In this document: positions 34,359-45,808 of the stretch, in pieces | How the letters are laid out: the number at the start of each line of letters is the position of its first letter | Position numbering within the stretch: the first letter of the stretch is position 1 | DNA from: Caenorhabditis remanei | Lineage: Eukaryota; Nematoda; Chromadorea; Rhabditida; Rhabditidae | Reading direction: 5' to 3' | Assembly: GCF_010183535.1 (NCBI RefSeq) | Contig: NC_071330.1 | Span: 6,677,717-6,741,716 of the forward strand | DNA length: 64,000 bases | Notes under the pieces: generated by a model | What the model was told of the DNA's origin: nothing | Seen by the model: only the letters and a program-made list of their open reading frames with translations | The model's database searches: none | Made by a program: the position numbers and the translations under genes

Positions 34359-36842
34359 TTAGACGATACGAACGTTGAGATCTAGATCATCATCTTCATC
34401 GTCACTGTATAAATGTTGCATTTCTGCTTCATCTCGTTGTTCTAGAAGACGATATCGAAGAGGTCCAATATTTGATCCGTTCCTACCTCCACGAGATGTT
34501 AGTGCTGCCTCCATAGTCCATTTTTTGAATTCTACGCCGTCACCGAGTCTGAATTTATCAATATTAATGGTTGATAAGAAAACTATTATCGATGAGTATG
34601 AATCAGATTTCACTAGAAATAATTGAAGAAAATCAATACTTGCTAAAGTTGGTTCCGGTGTGATCCAATTCGAAATTAAGTTAATTTTGTTTTTGAAAAT
34701 GGGAACCCGGAACAAACAAAAACAATAAATCAGGAGATGCATCGTTATCTATGTAAAATCACTCTCACTATCATGCACTCGTTTTCAAACTCAATTTAGC
34801 AGACGAAAAAAGAAGTAGGACTCTTAAACGGAACAAACTGAATTAAAAATATGAACCATGCGATGGCGAAGCTGTTGTTGACGATGTTGACCTCAGTTCA
34901 TCAGTTTCATCCACAGTTGACAACTGCTTCTCAATTGGTCGTTCTGCATACAATTCCGTGTGATGCTGAGAGATGACAGATGTTCGAGAATCGCTATTTA
35001 TGTTTCCTGTTTGGACACCGCCCAGTTCAACAAAGACTTGATTACCAGCTGTCGAGGCAACCATATCGTTCAGCTTGAATTTACATCCATCGCCTATTCT
35101 GAAACGATTACAGAAATAGCAGGGGGAAAACGGGTGAGAAAGAAGTTGTTGAAAAGTAGAGGGTTTTGAGGGAAGACTACGTACAAGAACGATTGGGTTA
35201 AGATTTCGATTTTGTGATTGAAAACGAGGCTTCTATTTAGCTAGTGAGAGGATTCAGCAGTTTAGTGATTAATATGACTGTCAACTCATTCATTCTATGA
35301 CTAACATTCAATACAACAAAACGATGCATTATAATGCAGTGTTTTTGTGACTCACGTGCTAGGAACTGGTAGGAACCAGTAAAGTGGATGAGATCCAAAA
35401 ATTTCTCGATAGTTTGCACGGAAACCATGGTTGAAAGCATCCTTCGCATATTTTCCATCTATCATCGGAGCTCGGAACGATTCTGAAGGGAAGAAAAACA
35501 ATATTAATAAAATAAAGGCATGCATCATAAAACGAAATAAAAACATGTATTCGCAGACTTTCTGTCAAACTTACCAACTGTCGTTCGATTCTTAGCTGTC
35601 AAATAAAGGTGATAGAAGAAAAGAAAGGAGAGTGACAGCGAGAACATGCACGAGAGAAACAGAAGAAATACCAGAGCGAAACGTCCAGTCTGAAAATTCA
35701 GTTGTTATCTATATGAAAACTTATCTGGATTAAGAGAAACCGAGAGCACTGCGTGTAAATGTTTCATGAAGCGCGGGATTATTGAGTCGATACTGTCGTA
35801 TTGCTAAAATGACATCGCCTTTTCGTCGAGTCACCTTTTCGATTCAAAAAAAGTTTCACGACACACTAACTCACTTTCTTATTCAGATCATATTCATGCT
35901 TCCAGAAGTCGATGAAAGATGGTAAGGTTGTTGCACCAATCCATATACAAAAGATAAACCCGTATCTGAAAAAAGAACCATGGCAAATAAAATTGAAATC
36001 ATAATTTTCACTTACGCTAAAAACAGAATGAAATACTTGTAGTTCCCGAAGTTAACGCAATTGTTGACCCAGGGACAATGATGATCGAATTTTCTGAAAA
36101 AAAGAAAATTACTTCATAACTTCACCATAAAAAACTAACAGTACACATTGCTCACACATGGAACAATGATGAGACCGATCAGGTTTAATGCAACAGCATT
36201 TATCACAGAATCGAATTCCGTTATCGAATCCTCGAACGATCAGAGTCAAATCTCGCTCTCGAACAATATCCGCAAGAAATAATTGCAACTGCCGTTCGTC
36301 ATCTTTAACTGTGTCGTATGTTGTTTTTGCAGCTCCCTCGAGGAAGAACTGGAAGTTGGAAAGAATATTTATTATATATAATGTCACACTAATACCTTTT
36401 GCGGAGGTTGCCAGGCTTTTGTGTAGATTGTTCGAAGGTATGAGGTATAGAAGAGAACTAAAAGTGTGTAAAATACAATCAAGTAGATTATCCGCTGCGG
36501 CCAGTTATCGATCGAAACTGAAAAGTACATATTTGAAAATATAATTGAAGAACAAACTTACGAAAACATAATTCGTATGTGTATGCATAGATTCCCCATC
36601 CGGTTGCTATTGTCACAAGAACGACTGGAAGGAAGCGGACTAGCTGAAAAGCAAATTGATAAATTGTGATATTGGAGGATAAATAGTTTTTTGTTGATGT
36701 TCTATAATCAACCAGTTCGAAAATCAACGTTCGAAAAACTGCGTGAAATATCAGCACAAAGAGAAACTAGATATGTCCTTACTTTGTGTTTTAGTAGAAT
36801 ATCGTCAAGCTTGTACCTGACTTTGTCAAATACATCGAACAT
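34359..36842 (-). CDS. dhhc-4: DHHC-type protein S-acyltransferase (357 or 379 aa)
   Basis: Shared exons on minus: 36842-36783, 36643-36562, 36517-36396, 36348-36140, 36093-36016, 35965-35875, 35689-35575, 35482-35356. Then one of two last exons: 35098-34843 (379 aa) or 34548-34359 (357 aa). The cysteine-rich domain runs from [18 protein letters not shown] to [17 protein letters not shown]; the DHHC cysteine takes the palmitoyl group from acyl-CoA. Two membrane helices lie before it and two after. The GDG motif after the last helix matches ZDHHC2/15/20, so that subfamily is likely; those work at Golgi, endosomes and plasma membrane. Both last exons start with the same LGDG/IGDG motif in the same phase and then diverge completely. 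The symbol rests on my recollection that ZK757.4 is dhhc-4. Confidence 0.92.
34843..35098 (-). other. Proximal alternative last exon of the DHHC gene
   Basis: Acceptor TTTCAG at 35099-35104, then [11 protein letters not shown]..., a serine/threonine-rich tail ending SPSHGSYF and stop. Same entry phase as the distal exon 34548-34359, which reads [10 protein letters not shown]... and ends in an acidic [14 protein letters not shown]. The choice swaps the whole cytosolic tail. Confidence 0.8.
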
Positions 36843-37126
36843 GGGCACGCCCTGTTGAATTTTTGGTAGAAAAATCAGAAGTTAGTAAGTTATTTGCCGT
36901 CGTCGTGGTCGTTGTCGCAATAACAAAGTATTCCTGAGGGGAGGCGCGGTAAACAGAGAGACAGTAGTTTAGTAATAGTCAGAATTCAATTTGGGTCATG
37001 TTCAATCACACTGCGCAACAGCAACACGCCTGTAGATATCAATTCGCTTCACAGTTTTGATCTTTATCATTCATTGACGACGCATTCGGACAGAATGCAT
37101 TCAAGAATTGATGATTACGTCCTTGT

Positions 37127-38201
37127 CACGGCCTTCAATTAGTGCCATCTCGAGAAAAAGTGATGCAAGCGCGCTCCGCGGCATTTTGGCGCGAAGCAGA
37201 AAAATTTAAATAAAATTATTTTTACCGACGAAGTTTTAGCCTGTAAACTGGCGTTTTTCGATGGAAAAGACAGATTTTGAACACAATTTAAGCAGTTATA
37301 AGTTAAATACAATTGTTCTGAATCAGAAATCGCAAATATTTTCGGTTATCGATAGCTTTTAATACAAATAGACGTAATTCGGCCATTTGTGAAGGAAAAT
37401 TATGTTTTAGCAATTTCGCTGTATCCTGTTTAATTTCGCAGTAGGTATCAACAAATTACACTCTCACTCGACATTTGAATAGTGAAACAAATTCCAACCG
37501 GAGGAAAGCAAGAATATCAAAATTTTATTGCAAAAAAAAAACAAAGAAAAACATAGTTAATTCCGTAGTCTTCGATGTTGTTTCAATAGTTCTTCTTCGA
37601 GATTGAAATGTTCCGAGAACCTCTCCTGGAAGAAGTTCAACTCAACTACGATTTTAGAATAAACGGATAGACACATAAAGGAAAAATGGACCTGTCGGAG
37701 AAACATGAAGAGTCCATCAAAATTTGGGCATCGGTGTCGCTGGCTAATGTCGTTGGCAAGCTCGGTGAAGGCAGAGGATTGTTGAGCTATCTAAAATAAT
37801 GAATTTTTTCACTGAATAATATTGAAAAACTCTCAACTTAGCGAAAAATCGTATGTTTAATCTTGCTTCTTACCTTTCAAATTCTCTTCACTCATCGCAG
37901 CAGTCGCCATTTCTCGTAGTTCGGGTGAAACGCAGTTTTTTCTGTAAAATTTTAATTTTCTGCCCCGTAAATCGATGAATTTTCTTACAATCATAGCGAA
38001 AAGAAGAAAAATAGAAATAGTTATTCCATATAATTATTATTTTAACAAAAAAAGTTGCATTAAAATACATAATTCATTGTTAAAACGGTGAGAAACTTAA
38101 AAATTGCGGCTAAAAAAAGCTGAAAACGCAAACGCGCCCCGCTGAGAAACGGCGTTTCCCGCTTTTTTTTTGAATCGAGATGGCACTAATTGAAGGCCGT
38201 G
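37127..38201. repeat. 27-bp perfect inverted repeat enclosing a small gene
   Basis: Bases 37127-37153 and 38175-38201 are exact reverse complements (left copy starts CACGGCCTTCAATTAGTG and ends CATCTCGA). They enclose the 66-aa gene at 37557-37910. Inner sequences next to the repeats do not match each other. No transposase; no clear target duplication. Confidence 0.6.
37557..37910 (-). CDS. Unrecognised small protein, 66 aa, three exons
   Basis: Minus-strand exons 37910-37874, 37786-37692 and 37625-37557. The frame stays open across both junctions; the second uses CTTCCAG, the first an acceptor ATAG a few bases beyond TTTTAG. The product starts MATAAMSEENLK, has a single pair of likely helices (SSAFTELANDISQRHRC and ERFSEHFNLEEELLKQH) and a basic end. 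There is no signal peptide. It is probably a small cytosolic subunit or adaptor; I do not recognise it. It is enclosed by a 1-kb inverted repeat. Confidence 0.6.
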
Positions 38202-38522
38202 CCTTGTCAACTTGGCGACAGAAAGGAGTCGAATTGAATCAGTGTGAGTCCGACCTAAGTGAAGGAATACAATTCAATTTCGTGACGGAAACAGAATCGT
38301 CTTTTCATTTGGGGCCTTCTCGATTTTTCGTTTTTCCATTTCCTCCATTTTCCCCTCCTTGCCACGGTGATTTTTTCGCTACATTAAATTTGGGTTTATC
38401 TTCCATATTTTTGCTTCTCGCTAGGCCACGACCCCGTGAGGCAAGTGCGCTCCGCCAGACAACGCAGTGTAATTTTCTCTGCCATAATTTTTAATCAGCT
38501 ATATAAAAAAATAGAAATCGAA

Positions 38523-38815
38523 ATTGAAAAAAAACGGCCTCATGAGATTAATTTTTTTCGATCTAGTTTTTGTAGAAAAAAATTCCTGCCGTTTTAAGGC
38601 CTCCTTCGTATAGAAAACGGGAGTTTGTTGAAGTGATTTTCGTCAGTGTTATTTTCTCTTCCACAAACTTTGAAGAGGTTTTTAAAAAAACTGAATCCAT
38701 GAATTAAAAAAAACGCTTTCATGAAAATTTTTTTTTTCGATCTAGTTTTTGTAGAAAAAAATTGGGATAGTTTCCGATTCGTTTTCTTATAGAAAACGGG
38801 AGTTTGTTGAAATTA
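38523..38815. repeat. Tandem duplication, about 179-bp offset
   Basis: Two copies of a block: gatctagtttttgtagaaaa at 38560 and again at 38739, each preceded by an AT-rich stretch with catga and followed by tatagaaaacgggagtttgtt. Copies differ at several positions. Confidence 0.7.
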
Positions 38816-39164
38816 AAAATTCCTGATGGCCTAGTTTTTAAAATGACGATGGCCTAGATTTGAGAAAGCTCACGAAGAAGCACATCTTCTAATTTAATTA
38901 GGGAAATATCACGAATCGAGATGGAGTTAAGACATGTATCACAAGAATGGAAATTTTGTACTGATTTCAAAATTTTATTTGAATTTTGCAGAACGATTCT
39001 GTGAAATAAGTTATTCAGATTTTAGTGAGATTTCAGTACTAAAAATGGAAACTTTGAAGTCATGTAAGTCGTCCAGAGAGTGGATTCAGCGATATTGAAA
39101 TGAACCATAGTATGTTTCAAACGACGGTGAGCATTTCCAGTCGTTTTATAGAGAATTAAGGAGA

Positions 39165-39545
39165 TTTTCAATCGGCAAGAAACAAGATCTGCAAATCGGG
39201 AAGTGACGAGTCGAGAATAACGTTTTTTTCTAAATTTCAGTGTCGGAAATGAAAAAAACTGTCATTTGAAAGTGTATTGTGTATTTATTGTCACTTTTAA
39301 TCGTGTTTTTACCTGTCTTTGATGACAACTTTGAACTTCACTCGAAATATCATCGTCGCGAAGCAAATTTTCATAAAATCAGTTCAATAACATGAAAACA
39401 CACCATTTGTAAGCTAAATAACTAAACTACACAAAAATTATCATCTTTTCGTTCCTTTCAAACACTGGAACTTGCGAAAAAGTGTTATTCGCGATTTGTC
39501 ACTTCCCAATTTGCTTCTTCCCGATCCAACATTCTTTCCGATTTG
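39165..39545. repeat. Imperfect inverted repeat (MITE-like)
   Basis: The left arm (about 39165-39250) includes gggaagtgacgagtcgagaataacg. The right arm (about 39455-39545) is its imperfect complement (tgttattcgcgatttgtcacttccc). About 200 bp between arms; no gene. Confidence 0.45.
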
Positions 39546-40025
39546 TACGGTGTCTCTTGTGTGATTGTAAATGTTTCAAATAGGAGTTTACAACATTTCA
39601 TTTATCAGATTATCTCCTAGATGCCTTGAAAAAGTTAGAAACGAGGGAGATTGATCACTGGATTGCACTTTTTACGCCGGAAAACGGATCAATACAGTTG
39701 AAACGTCAAATTTTAGATGTTTTTCACTTGAAACTTTCTGGTTTGATAACATAAATACGTTTTTCGAGCAATTTTTGACTTATCTACCATGTTTTTGTTT
39801 CCAAACGAACACTTTTCATTAAACTTTCTCTGCACTTCACTGCAATTTATTAACCTCATTTTTCTGTGCCGCGGGGTTACATCCTTAGCCCCGCCCATTT
39901 TTCTGCGCACCATGGGGCGAAAAATTGTCAACGGGAAATGTACACAAAAAATCACCGTGCTTGCGTAATTATTTCGTTTCAATTCATGACATTTTTAGAG
40001 ATTGGCATTTCAACATACCGATTTC

Positions 40026-41271
40026 ATGTGGATTATGAATAAAAGAGATTTATTTTTTTTGATATTAATACTCACCCAAAAAGTTGTGTATACACATCCT
40101 CCTTTTCTTGTACAATCCCGACAAGACATTCGAAATTGTGAACCCGTCGCACTAAAAAAGGAAAAATTGAGTAAGAATTTGGGAAAATGAGAATAAGGGT
40201 TCAAAGAAATCGATATGAAGCTGCGGGAAAAACATAGAAACGGCTAATTGAGAACAACACTTTGAACGCAAACGCTGGATGGAAAGTGGGGGGAAAGAAG
40301 AAAGTTGTAAAAGTTTGGAGTGATGAATCATCAGAAAAGACATGTGAAGATGGAAACGAGAAGCAGACACGCAGAGATCGGGCGGCAGCAATGCAGCCTT
40401 TTCGTATCGGCCGACGACAGGAAGGACACTGTTCAAATATTGCTTGAGTTCAGATTAACTCGGCACGATTTGAAGAATTTAGTTAGAAGATGAAAATTTT
40501 AAAGAATATATTTGAGGTTAGAAAGATTTATCTATTAAACCTATTTAATATTAAATCTAATATGCAAACAATTTTGATAATCGTACTAAAAAAATTACAG
40601 CACATTTTAGAAAAGCTCTCAGCCCAAAAAAAAATGAAAAAAAAATGAAATCAAAATACCTGCTCCACGAAGAGTACACGAGGTGACGGACGAGTTATCG
40701 CAACCCACGGCCATCAGAAAAAAAACGGGGAAATTCAAAAAAAAATACTTCACCTAAAATACCGTATTGTTTTCATGAATTTCCGAAACTTCGAAGTCTA
40801 TCACTATACATTTTATATGAGTGGTACAAAAACTTTCCGGGAAGCCATATTTTCGAGTCAATTGACTTCAGAGTAAATTCATAATATATGAGCGGTTGTT
40901 ATGGAGTCGAAAAGACGCAGAAATAGGAAACCTTTATTGTGTGAGAGGTAGATGGAGAGAGTGTTTTGAATGGAATAGAAAACAAAGAAACGAAGGAAAT
41001 TAACTAGGCAGACGAATAGTCGGAGCTCTGCGGAGCCACATTTGTTTTGCTCGTTTTAATAACTAAATTTGATATTTTTCTCGTTCCAGCAAACAAAGAA
41101 GAACTCAAAAATACTGAGAGCAGTTCATGTCGAATAGTTCGAAGTGAGAGCATTGAAGATATTGGAGTTAGGAATGGAGAAAGGAATGTAGTTGCATACC
41201 AACGAGATGTAAAACCAGACGGAAGAGTATATCCTGAAAAGAAAAAAATGAGGATTATACTTTTTGCATGA
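40026..41271 (+). CDS. Putative small secreted protein (108 aa)
   Basis: Exons 40026-40170 and 41090-41271 join in frame (donor TTGA|GTAAGA, acceptor TCGTTCCAG; intron 919 nt). A TTTTTAG acceptor lies before the start, suiting trans-splicing. The N-terminus [20 protein letters not shown] is a signal peptide; a second start at 40035 is possible. The rest is hydrophilic, with two cysteines (one per exon) that could form one disulphide, and a basic C-terminus ([10 protein letters not shown]). There is a KR-free middle, so it does not look like a multi-peptide neuropeptide precursor. No family recognised. An additional small exon within the intron cannot be excluded. It ends 27 bp from the convergent membrane-protein gene. 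Confidence 0.5.
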
Positions 41272-41297
41272 AGGGGATTAGAGATTTAATCCCCTCA

Positions 41298-43421
41298 TTA
41301 TAACTGACCAAAGTAAAAATCAAAAGAACCAACGAGCAATGGGATCGAAACTAGAATTGGGATCATAGACTGAAGAAGCATTGAATAAGTCAATTGAACT
41401 CGACGGCGGTGAACATCTGAAAGAGATCAGGTCGAAGGAAAGATATGTAGAATTAAGTTACTGACCGAAACTCCTTTTGTCGTATTTTTTGACAAACGTG
41501 TATATTGCGACGTTGATGAAAACCGCAAAGAGATTGAGTCCCAGTGTCAGGGATATCTAAAAGATTGGAATTCGGAAAAGATAAACTAGTTATGTAAGAA
41601 CTTAGATTTTTTAGTTTGAGTTCCACTGTTTCATGAAAGCTGAATATTCCATTTTCAAAGAACTTACTTTAGAAGCTCAATCATTTGTGGACCTTTCACT
41701 GTTTTGTTGATTCAGTTCAAAATATAACTTGTAATTTTATATAAACCTATCGTTTCCTATCATTTCAGATTCAGCAGACATCGAATCTATTCAGAGAACT
41801 CGTTTTTCTCTTCACGAATCCTCATTTTCCCGAATTTCTTACCCGAACCGCTTCCATCGCTTTACTGAATCGTAGTATTGCACATTGATCATTTGTTTCG
41901 AATTCTCCCAATGGATAGTTTAACATTGCAATCACAAACTGAAATGTATAGTTTGTTTTTGTTGGTTGTCTCCAGGGAGAAATGAAGACGAATCGCCGCT
42001 CGATTTAATCCCCTCGTCAACTTACAAAGACAACTGAAATGAACGAATGAACGACAACTACAAACCACGATGGCATTTTTCGATTTCTGACGACTATGAA
42101 GTATCGGAATATGGCAACTGGCTGAAATGTGAATCTTTGTTTTCTCACGAATATATCATTTCTTTACTTACCAGAGGAAGCACCTGTGCACAGGAAGTTG
42201 TGGAACTGGTGATACATTTGACAAAAGTGCAAACTGCGACTGTATACTGTGGCTCAACAAGTGACCAAAGGAATACAACAAGATAGAATTGAAGGAAAAA
42301 TAACGGAAGAGAAAGAACAAATGTTCCCAGGGTAACGAAGAATATCGTGGGCTGAAAGAAATGAAAATCAAAGTTTTTGGATTTAATTCTGAAACAAGAA
42401 ATACCTTGAAAGACCTCAAAAGATGTGGACGACAAACGAAAAATATGCATAATAAAAGATTGAAAACGACGCATGTTCCATAGACTCCGAACTCGACTGT
42501 GATACGATCTCTGAAACATTTTTGAAGTTAATAAAAGTGTAAACATTTGGAAAGAAAAGTGCTTGATTAGTTTCGTTAAATGAGAAAAATCTCATGAGAG
42601 TTTATGTTGTTGTTCTGAAATGTTTGAGGGAGGAAGCGTTGAAGTTTGGTCGGATTTCCTGATTTGCGTTAAAGAAATGTCAACACTAAAACACTTTCTG
42701 ATATATATTAGTCATGTTACAAAGTAGAAACATTTACTTTTTCAAAAAAGTAGATGTATTAAATTACTCTTGCGATTTAAAGCGGTATTCATAAAGTTTG
42801 AAGAGGTGGAGACTGAAGATCATTTTACGGAGAACCGCACGCCAATTTTAATTTCAGTTATGCAAATTAGACTCGGAATGAGAAAGAAGATTGTCTCCCA
42901 AATGAGATAATCGAATAAGTTCAATTTCTACATGGCTGTAACTACCGTAATCGAGTACTGCTCCTCTAAGAACTGTGAATCTACAACACTGAGGAGCATT
43001 CTGAGAACAAAACTGTTATCAGTTTAACTGGTACGAAATTAAAAAAAACATTTCATGACTACAAGATGTCCGAAGCATAAATCAATTATATTTTTGTTGT
43101 CAGTATCTCTCATCTTCCTTGTAAAATCAGGAAAATTTTAAAATCGAGATAGATTGGATGGGACTAAAACTCGTACCAGATCTGATCAACTTTAATTTAT
43201 TTCAATATTTAGTTCCGTCGACACAAACAATAAATATCAGTGAAAAGTGGAAAATGTGTCTTGTGAAATTCTTGAAACAATGACCAAATCTCAACCGATC
43301 TAGGAATAAGAACCTTATGAGATTCATAAATTTAGAGTTTCATTAACTCGATAGGACAAACAAACCTGTATGTAAGAGGTGTAATTGTAAGAGTACTCAG
43401 AGAGATGTTGCTGTCAATCAT
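41298..43421 (-). CDS. Short serpentine-receptor-like membrane protein (215 aa)
   Basis: Six exons on minus: 43421-43366, 42510-42405, 42351-42172, 41938-41843, 41556-41466, 41416-41298; all junctions keep frame. The N-terminus is short, extracellular-looking and glycosylatable (NIS). At least five hydrophobic segments follow (VYGTCVVFNLLLCIFFVC; PTIFFVTLGTFVLSLPLFFL; CAQVLPLFVIAML; LTLGLNLFAVFINVAIYTFV; MLLQSMIPILVSIPLLVGS). The last, with MLLQSMIPI after a basic RRRVQLTY loop, resembles helix 6 of nematode chemoreceptors. A stop comes soon after, so helix 7 is missing. It may be a degenerate or atypical chemoreceptor or a different family. Intron 1 is 855 nt. Confidence 0.55.
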
Positions 43422-45808
43422 TGGGTTCTTTTTTGGTTCTGAAAAAAAAAGAGGTAAACAGGGTAAACAAGACTGGAATAAGGAGTAGTTCGAAGATGAT
43501 TCGAAAGCAAAACAAGACAAAAAACAACAAAGAAAAAGAGAGAAAAAGTAGAAAAAGAGAGGATGTATAGTTTGGATTGAAGACTGAATAAAAACACAAA
43601 CTAACACACAATACTCTTCGTGTTGAGTATGCTAATCACCAGCAAAGAAAAGCAAAAGATGCTATACACGTGGAAAGAGAAAGGAATACGAAGGGAGCAG
43701 CAACAGAAAATGGAGAAGTACTGAAAGGGGAAGAAGGGGTTGTCGTTGAAATTAAAAAAGGAGCAGGCAAACAAACGAAGAGCGCCACGTGCTGCCATCC
43801 GATTCCATTCGATTTCTATCCTGAAACTCGAAGATGGAAGCGAAGAAACTAATGTTTGGTCGTCATTTGGCTCACCGACAACGATTTTGAATCGAAATTA
43901 AGGAAGGAAATGACGAAAGCGTTACGTGACACAATATGTTTTTCTTTCTGGAAGAAGTGATTCGGAATTGGATATATAGGTCAAGTGAACTGACTTTATA
44001 TATGTAGTTTAAGCCAATCAAGATGTTATTGTGTTGATTCGACGAGTTTACTAGAATCTGTCTGACAGGGCGAATCACACGTTTCTTCAAGTTTACGACG
44101 TGGAGGAGGCGATCTTACAGATTTGAGAACTTCCTCAAATTATGTAATTCGTGGAACTGGGGAAAATTTGAAGGAATTAGGGACGAAGTGCGTTCAGAAA
44201 CAGTTGAATATCACAGAAAAGAAACGAGGTTTGTAGGATCCAGGAATCTTTCAAATGGAAGTGAAGAATGTCAAAATGTATTTAAGGTTACTACTGAAAG
44301 TTTCCCTTGGTTTTGAAAGGTCCATAACTTATTCAGAAATGAGATTATAACCGTTTTGAATTTTTAAAACAGTAATTCTATTTATCGTAATTATAATTAT
44401 TTTCTTTCAAAAATAAGGCAAGGAAGTCGGACGAACTCTAAAAATTAAAGAAATCAGTGTGACAAATCACTCAGAAGATATACGGTTATGGTTAGGGAAA
44501 TTGATAAACTGACGTAATGAAGAAAAACTATAAAAATAAAAAGAGATGAAAGCAATTATAGTCATCACCTACAATTATTATCCGAATTAATGTGAAAGGA
44601 TCAAAGCTCCTTTTTTCTAGTAAACTATACTTTTTAGAAGCGTTGTGAACATTTTTAATTAGTTAATTAGATCTTGACAAAAAATTTGAACTTCGAACAT
44701 CTTATTTTACTGAACATGAAAAAAATAGAACGTCTGTCAAAGAAATTTTTCCAGAATCTGAACTGAAACCGAACTGATCTGTTCCTGGAGGTATAGAGCA
44801 AAAATAAAATAAATACGGGATGAAAGAAACAACTGAATCGATCAACTCATCTAAACTAAAAACCATCAAATGACATCTATTCAACCCAATGTGGTGTTCA
44901 ACGCCCCATACGATAACACAATCTCACGGTGATCAATTTATATCAAAACAATTAGCCGGAAACATCTCGGAGTCGATCATTCTTACGGATTTCTCAATGT
45001 AACATTGCTGAGACGATTTTCAGATGAAAAATGAATCAGAATAAGTGTATATGAATAGCAAACCAATAGGATTGTAATTAAACTATGTAATAAGCGATAA
45101 ACAAAAAAGACAAGGAAGACAATAAACTGAATTCTGTGTACAATAAAAACTTGATCGTATGGAGCTTTTGCAGACAATAACCGACAATGTCTGCAGGGAA
45201 AGAATATCATTTGAAAGCGAGAATAATTCGAACTCTGCTCCGTCAATTGCAGTAATAAGATGAGAAGAGATGTCTGAAAGAGAGGGTGAAGAGGTGTTGT
45301 TGATTGTTGTCGTGTTGTATCATTTCAGCAGAAAAATGAAGAAAAGAAAAGAAAATAGGTCGAGAGCATCCGGAAAGAATGAGATGATGGATGGAGTAGT
45401 GGAAAACACAAAGAAATTGGTTCAAATAAAAAAGTGAACGCTTTTTAGTGGCTAGTTATAAAACGATATCAAATGCAATACTTTTTCTTGTTCTTTTGTA
45501 ATTAAATCTTTTTTATTTTCTTCTTGAGAGCTGACAACATTTTCATCATGAAGACTTCAGTGCTTTCGAACAAAATTTCTTGTCTGTCTGAGTGCATGTT
45601 TTTCTTTAATCCAGTTCTCAAAATCTTTTTTCATTCAAAAAATTCATTATTACAATAATAAATACCGGTGGAAAACGTTTCATACAAAATAAAAACGCTG
45701 AAAGTAAAATTGCAAAATATTGGAGCTCGAGAGGGAAGGAAAAGGAAATTATGAAGATCATTCGGGTATTTGAAAGACGACTTTCTTCTTTTAAAGTGTT
45801 TATATTCA
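43422..45808. other. Gene-free stretch
   Basis: No chain of exons that I can support on either strand; open frames are short and uninterrupted by good splice sites. Confidence 0.4.

Larger units (their letters stand above)
38207..40025. other. Gene-free stretch with repeats
   Basis: Apart from the tandem duplication and the imperfect inverted repeat listed separately, I see no exon here. Confidence 0.45.
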
